Notes under the pieces: generated by a model | What the model saw: the letters and a program-made list of their open reading frames with translations, nothing else | Told to the model about the DNA's origin: nothing | The model's database searches: none | In this document: one piece after another, positions 59,170-64,000 of the stretch | How positions within the stretch are numbered: the first letter of the stretch is position 1 | Layout of the letters: each line of letters opens with the position of its first letter | Assembly (NCBI GenBank): GCA_965200505.1 | Contig: OZ241343.1 | Span: 3,782,001 to 3,846,000 of the forward strand | Direction: 5' to 3' | Length of the DNA stretch: 64,000 nucleotides | From: VXNE01 sp965200505 | GTDB taxonomy: Bacteria; Pseudomonadota; Gammaproteobacteria; Pseudomonadales; Azotimanducaceae | Made by a program: the position numbers and the translations under genes

Positions 59170-60429
59170 TTAGGCTGCCAGCCGCGCCAGCGTCGCCGCC
59201 AGCACGCGGGCGCCGTTGGCCACTTCCTCCGGCGCCGTGTATTCGTCCGGGCGGTGGCTCACCCCCGCCTTGGAGGGCACGAAGATCATGCCCATGGGCG
59301 CCACACGCGCCATGAACAGGGCGTCGTGGTAGGCGCGGCTCACCATCCGGCGGGCGCTCAGGCGTTGCTCGGCGGCGCTCTCCTCCACGGCTGCCATGAT
59401 GCCGGCATCCGCGTCGGCCGGCGGGTCCTCGTTGATCGCATCGAATGAGCAATCGAGGCACCGCTCCCGCGCCAGCTCGTGGGCCTGGCGTTTGAGCGCT
59501 GCCACCATGCCGTCGCGGGCGGCCAAAGAGGTATCGCGCACGTCCAGCGTGCAGGTGGCGGTTTGCGGGATGCTGTTCACGGCCCCCGGGTGAACTTGCA
59601 TCATGCCAACGGTGGCCACGCTGTCCGGGCTTTCGCTGTTGCGGGCGACGGCCTCCGCGCGGCAGGTGAGCGCGGCCGCGGCGACGAGGGCGTCGCGGCG
59701 GTCTGGCATCAGCACGGTGCCGGCATGGCCGCCCTCGCCGCGGAACGTCACCGTGAAGGACGCCGGCGCCGCGATGGCGGAGACCACGCCGATGTCCAAG
59801 CCTTCGCGCTCCAACACCGGACCCTGCTCCACATGCAGCTCGACGAACGCCGCGTAGTCGCCGGCCGCCAACTGGACGTCCGCGAGAACACCCTCATAGC
59901 CGGCCGCCTGCCGTGCCGCGTCGAAGCTGACGCCATCCGCGTCCTGCAATTCCGCCAGCGCCGCCGCGTCCAGGGCACCCCCCAACAGGCGCGAGCCACA
60001 GCAGCCGATGCCGAAGCGGGTCGGCTCCTCCGAGGTGAACATCACGATGTCGATGGTGCGCCGGGGCGTGAAGCCGGCGTTCTTCAAGGCCCGCGCCGCG
60101 GCGATGCCGCCGAGCACGCCGACCACGCCGTCGTATTTGCCGGCGTGGGGGATGGCGTCGCAGTGCGAGCCGGTGCCGATGCGCCCGCGCAAGCCTTGAG
60201 ACCCGACCCAGCGGCCGAAGATGTTGCCGGCGGCGTCTTCCAGCACGTCGAGGCCGGCGTCTCGCATGAGCGACTTCACATAGCCCCGCCCGGCCAGGTC
60301 GGCTTCGGTGAAGAGGATGCGCGTGACGCTCGGCGCCGGGGTGGAGGAGAACTGCGCCAGCGCGTCGATCTGCCCCTGCAGCGCCGCCGCATCCACCGCC
60401 AGCACGGCCGGGTCAAGCGCTGGGGGCAC
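59170..60429 (-). CDS. Zn-dependent amidohydrolase (allantoate amidohydrolase/carbamoylase, M20)
   Basis: About 419 residues from GTG at 60429, which overlaps the upstream cupin gene by 17 nt. M20-type metal motifs are TGSHCDAIPHAGKYDGVVG, MFTSEEPTRFG, the ELHVEQGPVLE block and the dimer-domain GEGGHAGTVLMPDRRDAL, then a late His in SRAYHDALFMARV. The family includes AllC, ureidoglycolate hydrolase-type and N-carbamoyl-amino-acid hydrolases. The neighbouring ureidoglycine-aminohydrolase-like cupin favours a ureide role. Confidence 0.85.
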   Translation of the reverse strand: MPPALDPAVLAVDAAALQGQIDALAQFSSTPAPSVTRILFTEADLAGRGYVKSLMRDAGLDVLEDAAGNIFGRWVGSQGLRGRIGTGSHCDAIPHAGKYDGVVGVLGGIAAARALKNAGFTPRRTIDIVMFTSEEPTRFGIGCCGSRLLGGALDAAALAELQDADGVSFDAARQAAGYEGVLADVQLAAGDYAAFVELHVEQGPVLEREGLDIGVVSAIAAPASFTVTFRGEGGHAGTVLMPDRRDALVAAAALTCRAEAVARNSESPDSVATVGMMQVHPGAVNSIPQTATCTLDVRDTSLAARDGMVAALKRQAHELARERCLDCSFDAINEDPPADADAGIMAAVEESAAEQRLSARRMVSRAYHDALFMARVAPMGMIFVPSKAGVSHRPDEYTAPEEVANGARVLAATLARLAA

Positions 60430-61171
60430 GGTGCATTTCCTTGTAGTAGATGTAGCGGGTAGGCTGCTTGCCGGTGGCCGCATACCACTGCGTGAGGTAG
60501 GGCGCCATCCAGATGGCGTCTCCGGCCTGCACCGGATACCAGTGCTCGCCCAAGCGATAGACGCCCTGCCCCGCCAACATGTAGAGGCCGTGTTCCATGA
60601 AATGCGTCTCCACCAACGGCAAGGTGCCGCCCGGCGCGAACTCGAACACATTGATGCCCCAATCGAAGCGGGGCGTTTCCGGCAGGAGCGTCTGCAAGAG
60701 CGCCGCCTCGTCGCCCAAGAACGGCGTGGCCGGAACCTCCTGCAACGCACCGCGCAGTGGCAGCGGCGGCGGTTCGCCCGCGCAAGGCACATAGGGCTTC
60801 TCGAACAGCAACGCCGTGCCGCTCTGGGGCGTAACCAGCCGCCAGCCGAGGCCCGGCGGCAGGTAGGCGAAGCCATCCTCCGGCAGCGCCCATGCCGCGC
60901 CTTCGAACTCCACGATGAGACCGGCCGACAGTGCCAAGCAAAAGTGTTCACAGGCCGCGTTGGGCGCTACGGCGACGCCGCCGCCGTCCAGACGTAGCAG
61001 GTATTGCGCGAACTTCGCCCCCATTTCGCGGGAGATCAACGCCACGGCTATGCTGTCGTGCCAGCCCGGCAGGGCGAGCGGCACATGGGATTCAGGCGCG
61101 ACCAGCGCATGGTCGCGGTGGATGGCGGTGCGGGCGAGGCCGGGATGTTGCACAAGGTCTCCGTTGGCCAT
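60413..61171 (-). CDS. (S)-ureidoglycine aminohydrolase-like bicupin
   Basis: This ~252-residue two-cupin protein starts at the ATG at 61171. The second cupin retains the metal-binding pattern (GGTLPLVETHFMEHGLYMLAGQG) and ends YYATGKQPTRYIYYKE-like (YAATGKQPTRYIYYKE), characteristic of AllE/UGLYAH enzymes that release ammonia from ureidoglycine after allantoate hydrolysis. It is cotranscribed with the amidohydrolase. An allantoinase is not seen here. Confidence 0.82.
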   Translation of the reverse strand: MANGDLVQHPGLARTAIHRDHALVAPESHVPLALPGWHDSIAVALISREMGAKFAQYLLRLDGGGVAVAPNAACEHFCLALSAGLIVEFEGAAWALPEDGFAYLPPGLGWRLVTPQSGTALLFEKPYVPCAGEPPPLPLRGALQEVPATPFLGDEAALLQTLLPETPRFDWGINVFEFAPGGTLPLVETHFMEHGLYMLAGQGVYRLGEHWYPVQAGDAIWMAPYLTQWYAATGKQPTRYIYYKEMHRAPSA

Positions 61172-61193
61172 GGCCCGAACGCCCGAGGCCGGC

Positions 61194-61655
61194 CTATTCG
61201 GTGGTGGGAACGCGGAAGCTGCGCTCGTAGAAGGCGGTGGCCCGCGCATAGTACTCGCGGTCTATCGCGGCGAAAAGACCGGCCACGTCCATGCCTTCAG
61301 CGGCCGGCTTCACGCTCAAGCCCAGCGCCGCCGGCGGATCCGTGGCGCGGGCGCGGCGCAACACATTGAAGGCCACGCCGAGGGCGCTGGGCGGCGGCTC
61401 CAAGGGGATGCGCAGCCGCACGGCGGCGGCTTTCAGCTTAGCGGCATCCTGCACCGTGGCGAAGGCCCCGACGCTGGCGTCTCGCATGGCCTCAAGCCGC
61501 TGCCACACGGTGTGCCGCTGCGGTTCTTGGTAGCCGTTCCACTGCACGATCTCATGGGCGAACCGCTTGCAGCCGCGGCACACCAGATCGCCGTAGGTGG
61601 TGGAACAGACGCCGATGCAGGGTGTGCGGCGCAGCGGGCCGGCCGGTTCAGCCAC
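61194..61655 (-). CDS. DUF1289 protein with extended C-terminus
   Basis: This 153-residue protein has an N-terminal DUF1289 module, whose four cysteines (TPCIGVCSTTYGDLVCRGC) probably bind a metal or Fe-S cluster. The conserved W-N-G-Y follows. The ~90-residue remainder is unusual for this short family. It ends 22 nt before the cupin start, so it may be the first gene of the ureide operon. It also occupies the place after cvpA where purF is common in Gammaproteobacteria. Confidence 0.82.
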   Translation of the reverse strand: MAEPAGPLRRTPCIGVCSTTYGDLVCRGCKRFAHEIVQWNGYQEPQRHTVWQRLEAMRDASVGAFATVQDAAKLKAAAVRLRIPLEPPPSALGVAFNVLRRARATDPPAALGLSVKPAAEGMDVAGLFAAIDREYYARATAFYERSFRVPTTE

Positions 61656-61694
61656 CGCTGGGCGCGTCCGCCGGTGGTGCGTGTGGCGCCTGGT

Positions 61695-62231
61695 TCATGC
61701 CGAGGTCTCGCCGGCGTCTCGGTCTGGCCGTGGGGGCGCGCCTTGGCCATCGTCTACCACCTTCCGCGCCGCGCCGAAGAGCTCGAGCAAGTCGTCCTCG
61801 AAGGCAAGCAGTTCCGGGCGCAGTTGCGATTCCATCCACCAACCGCTGTGTTGCGCGAAGGGACGCGCCGCCATCAAGGCGACGATGACCACCACCGCCC
61901 CCCGGAAGCCGCCAAACACGAGGCCCATCACGCGATCGGTGCCGTCCAAGCCCGTGGACTTCACCAACTTGCCCAAGATGCGCTGCGCCATGGCGCCGAC
62001 GATGAGCACGGCGATGAACACCAACGCGAAGCCCATCGCCACGCGCAACGGGCGCCCCAGATCGAAGGACGCCAAGATCGTGTCTGCCACGAAACCCGCG
62101 AAGACCACGGAACTGATGGCCGCGCCCACCCAAACCACCAGCGAGACGACTTCCCGCACCAAGCCGCGCATGAGGCCGAACAACGCGGAGAGCACGATGA
62201 CCGAGGCGATGACGATGTCCGGCGTTGCCAT
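61695..62231 (-). CDS. cvpA: CvpA family membrane protein
   Basis: This 178-residue protein starts MATPDIVIASVIVLSALFGL (ATG 62231) and has four hydrophobic segments with the CvpA signature GLMRGLVREVVSLVVWVGA. CvpA is an inner-membrane protein required for colicin V export and envelope homeostasis. The upstream frame is open but not coding. It follows the SPOR gene after 2 nt, the normal gammaproteobacterial order. Confidence 0.9.
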   Translation of the reverse strand: MATPDIVIASVIVLSALFGLMRGLVREVVSLVVWVGAAISSVVFAGFVADTILASFDLGRPLRVAMGFALVFIAVLIVGAMAQRILGKLVKSTGLDGTDRVMGLVFGGFRGAVVVIVALMAARPFAQHSGWWMESQLRPELLAFEDDLLELFGAARKVVDDGQGAPPRPDRDAGETSA

Positions 62232-62233
62232 CC

Positions 62234-62791
62234 TCAGTGGCCGAAGCGCACGATGCGCGGTTCGCCGAGTTTCAAGCTCGCATAGCGGCTCGCGAGCTCG
62301 GCCTTCAGTTTGTCCGCATCGGCGCGGTCGAGGAACGGCCCAACCGCCACGCGGGTGAACTTCTGCGAATCCCGCTTCACGTTGGAGAGCATGGCGTCGT
62401 AGCCGTCTTGGCGCAGTTGGTCGCGCAGCTCCTGCGCCTTGCCCTCCAGCGAGAAGCTCGCCAACTGCACGGCCCAACCCTCGGCGGGGCCACCCAGCGG
62501 CGGCGCGGACTCATCGGCCAAGGTGGGCTCGCCGTGGCGGGCGCCGGTGTCGCGGCGATAGCCTTCCGCGTCGATTTCCTCGACCAGCGCGTCCCGGGCG
62601 GCGAGGGTGGGGGCGATGTCGGGCGGTGGCTCGGCGTCGTCCAGCGCCGCCACGTCGATGGGTTCGACCTCCACCGGCGGCAATCGCACCGGTTCGATGC
62701 CGGCGCCATCGAACAGCATCGGCAGCGCGACCGCCGCGACGGCGATCAGAAACACCGCGCCGGTGATCCGATAGCGAGCCTGTTCGGTCAA
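62234..62791 (-). CDS. SPOR-domain protein (DedD-like)
   Basis: This 185-residue protein has a short cytoplasmic tail, one TM (about 9-26, YRITGAVFLIAVAAVALPML), an acidic Pro-rich linker and a C-terminal SPOR domain (WAVQLASFSLEGKAQELRDQL to RVAVGPFLDRADADKLKAEL) that binds denuded glycan strands at the division septum. This layout and its place between folC and cvpA identify it as the DedD equivalent. Confidence 0.9.
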   Translation of the reverse strand: MTEQARYRITGAVFLIAVAAVALPMLFDGAGIEPVRLPPVEVEPIDVAALDDAEPPPDIAPTLAARDALVEEIDAEGYRRDTGARHGEPTLADESAPPLGGPAEGWAVQLASFSLEGKAQELRDQLRQDGYDAMLSNVKRDSQKFTRVAVGPFLDRADADKLKAELASRYASLKLGEPRIVRFGH

Positions 62792-64000
62792 CAGTTCAGC
62801 CTAGCCCGAACGCGAGCGACCACATCAAAGGAGCCGCACACAAGGATAACATCGTTGCGCTCCGTCTTTGCGATGGCGGTGGCGATGGCGGCATCCAAGT
62901 CCGCCAGCGGGCGTGGCGCCACCGCGCCCATGCGCTCCGCCAGCGCGGCCGCGGACAGCCCGCGCGCCATGTGGTTGTCCGTGGCGATGAAGCGCTTCAC
63001 GCGGGGCGCCAACGCCGCGGCGACGGCCTCGCAGTCCTTGTCTTCCAACATGGCGACGATGGCGCAGGCAGCCCGTTCCGGCAGGTGGCAGGCGAGAAAC
63101 GCCGCCGCGTCCGCGTTGTGTCCAACATCGAGGAGCCAGCGCCGCCCGCTGGCAGGCACCGTTTCCAACCGCCCGGGCGCGAATGCCAAGCGGCAGGCGG
63201 CTTCCACCACCGTGTCGTCGAAATCCGGCTCCAAGAGGGCGAACGCCTGCAACGCCGTTGCCGCGTTGGCGGCCGGCACCCGCGGCGGCATGGGCGTCGA
63301 GACCACACGCCCATCCGCCAACTCCACACGCCAAGCGCCATCTTGGGTGGATTGGCGGAAATCGCGGCCGTATTGAAAGAACGGCGCATCGAGCTCGGCG
63401 GCGCGACGCCGCACCGAGGCGGGCGGGTTCGGCGCGCCGAACACCACCGGGCGGCCGGGGCGCATCACGCCGGCCTTCTCGGCGCCAATGGCCTCCCGCG
63501 TGTCGCCCAAGTAACGCTGATGATCCAAGCCGATGCTGACGATCACCGCGACCTCAGCGTCCACCACGTTGGTGGCGTCCAAGCGGCCGCCCAGCCCCAC
63601 CTCCAACACCGCCGCATCCATCGGCGCGACGCGGAAGGTCGCCAACGCCGCCAGCACCGCGTACTCGAAGTAGTTGAGCCGCGTGGCATCCCGCGCCCGC
63701 TCCACGGCCTCGAACGCCGCCACGATGGTGGCATCGTCGGCTTCGCTGCCATTGACGCGAATGCGTTCATTGAAGCGCGTGAGGTGCGGCGACAGGGTGG
63801 TGCCCGTCGCATGGCCGGCGGCGAGCAACAGCCGCTCCAGGAAGAGGCAGGTGGTGCCCTTGCCATTGGTGCCGGCGACGATGAAATTGCGCGGCGCCGG
63901 GGGATTCACGTTGGCACGGGCCGCCACTTCGGCGACCCGATCCAAGCCGTCGAGCACACCCTTGGGATGCTCGACGCCCAACCGTTCGAGCCAATCGGCC
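62788..64000 (-). CDS. folC: Folylpolyglutamate/dihydrofolate synthase (5' end outside window)
   Basis: Bifunctional Mur-ligase-fold enzyme adding glutamate to dihydropteroate/folates. The frame runs off the right edge (ADWLERLGVEHPKG at the margin), so only the first ~15 residues are missing. Visible are the P-loop VAGTNGKGTTCLFLE, SPHLTRFNERIRVNG, LEVGLGGRLDATNVV, the carbamylated-Lys region (GAEKAGVMRPG) and LLDVGHNADA. The 3' end overlaps the SPOR gene start by 4 nt. Confidence 0.93.
   Translation of the reverse strand, partial: ADWLERLGVEHPKGVLDGLDRVAEVAARANVNPPAPRNFIVAGTNGKGTTCLFLERLLLAAGHATGTTLSPHLTRFNERIRVNGSEADDATIVAAFEAVERARDATRLNYFEYAVLAALATFRVAPMDAAVLEVGLGGRLDATNVVDAEVAVIVSIGLDHQRYLGDTREAIGAEKAGVMRPGRPVVFGAPNPPASVRRRAAELDAPFFQYGRDFRQSTQDGAWRVELADGRVVSTPMPPRVPAANAATALQAFALLEPDFDDTVVEAACRLAFAPGRLETVPASGRRWLLDVGHNADAAAFLACHLPERAACAIVAMLEDKDCEAVAAALAPRVKRFIATDNHMARGLSAAALAERMGAVAPRPLADLDAAIATAIAKTERNDVILVCGSFDVVARVRARLNC

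Overview
The window reads as chromosome from a high-GC gammaproteobacterium. The folC - SPOR protein - cvpA order at the right edge, the complete inner-membrane block of a type II secretion system, and a regulator pair resembling the 'proteobacterial dedicated sortase' two-component system (seen mostly in marine Proteobacteria) all point that way. Species-level identity cannot be read from the sequence. I saw no rRNA, tRNA or CRISPR array.

Layout. 1-3.9 kb: end of an acyl-CoA dehydrogenase, a small membrane protein and a penicillin-acylase-type hydrolase, with a long AT-rich palindrome between the last two. 3.9-11.6 kb: gspEFGHIJKLM on the minus strand; gspC, gspD and gspN are absent. 11.7-19.9 kb: metabolic genes (RidA, creatininase family, c-type cytochrome, amidohydrolase, FAD oxidase, SDR, threonine aldolase) and a lone ExbD. 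19.9-22.8 kb: a nucleoside (CNT) transporter divergent from a PfkB kinase and a small P-loop kinase, a plausible nucleoside-salvage group.

22.8-33.7 kb is the accessory heart. A Calx-beta/Ig-type adhesin gene is split into two remnants by a 9.6 kb integrative element whose ends share the 8-bp core CCATCCGC. It carries a tyrosine integrase, an HTH-HNH protein, repeat-rich non-coding DNA, and a four-gene set: a CsgG-family protein, two paralogous secreted PPC-domain proteins and a lipoprotein. The presumed promoter of that set has a G12 homopolymer directly behind a perfect TTGACA, the layout of a phase-variable promoter. Each internal spacer carries the same hairpin with too little room for a new promoter, so the set probably runs as one unit with attenuation or mRNA processing. 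A second tract, C11, lies between the start codon and signal peptide of the broken adhesin.

33.6-46.4 kb returns to core-like genes: HCCA isomerase, Sir2 deacylase, CoxE-like VWA protein, small-molecule kinase, NadR-like kinase, the response regulator/histidine kinase pair, a metallo-beta-lactamase fold hydrolase, a eukaryotic-type kinase paired with a MORN-repeat protein, and pyruvate kinase. 46.5-57.2 kb groups DNA-repair and defence-type genes: a PD-(D/E)XK-XPD-like helicase, a FAN1-type VRR-NUC nuclease, a 1.65 kb insertion sequence with intact ends and a 10-bp target duplication, an OLD-like ATPase/TOPRIM protein and a type IIG/ISP-like restriction-modification enzyme, the last sitting 16 nt behind a phosphoribosyltransferase. 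57.2-64 kb: two divergent phosphoribosyltransferases, a gene with both diagnostic motifs of halohydrin dehalogenases in an apparent operon with ureide-type amidohydrolase and cupin genes, a DUF1289 protein, then cvpA, a SPOR protein and folC.

The strongest leads are the phase-variable CsgG/PPC cassette on the integrative element and the halohydrin dehalogenase. All names rest on motifs and remembered family features; no searches were run.
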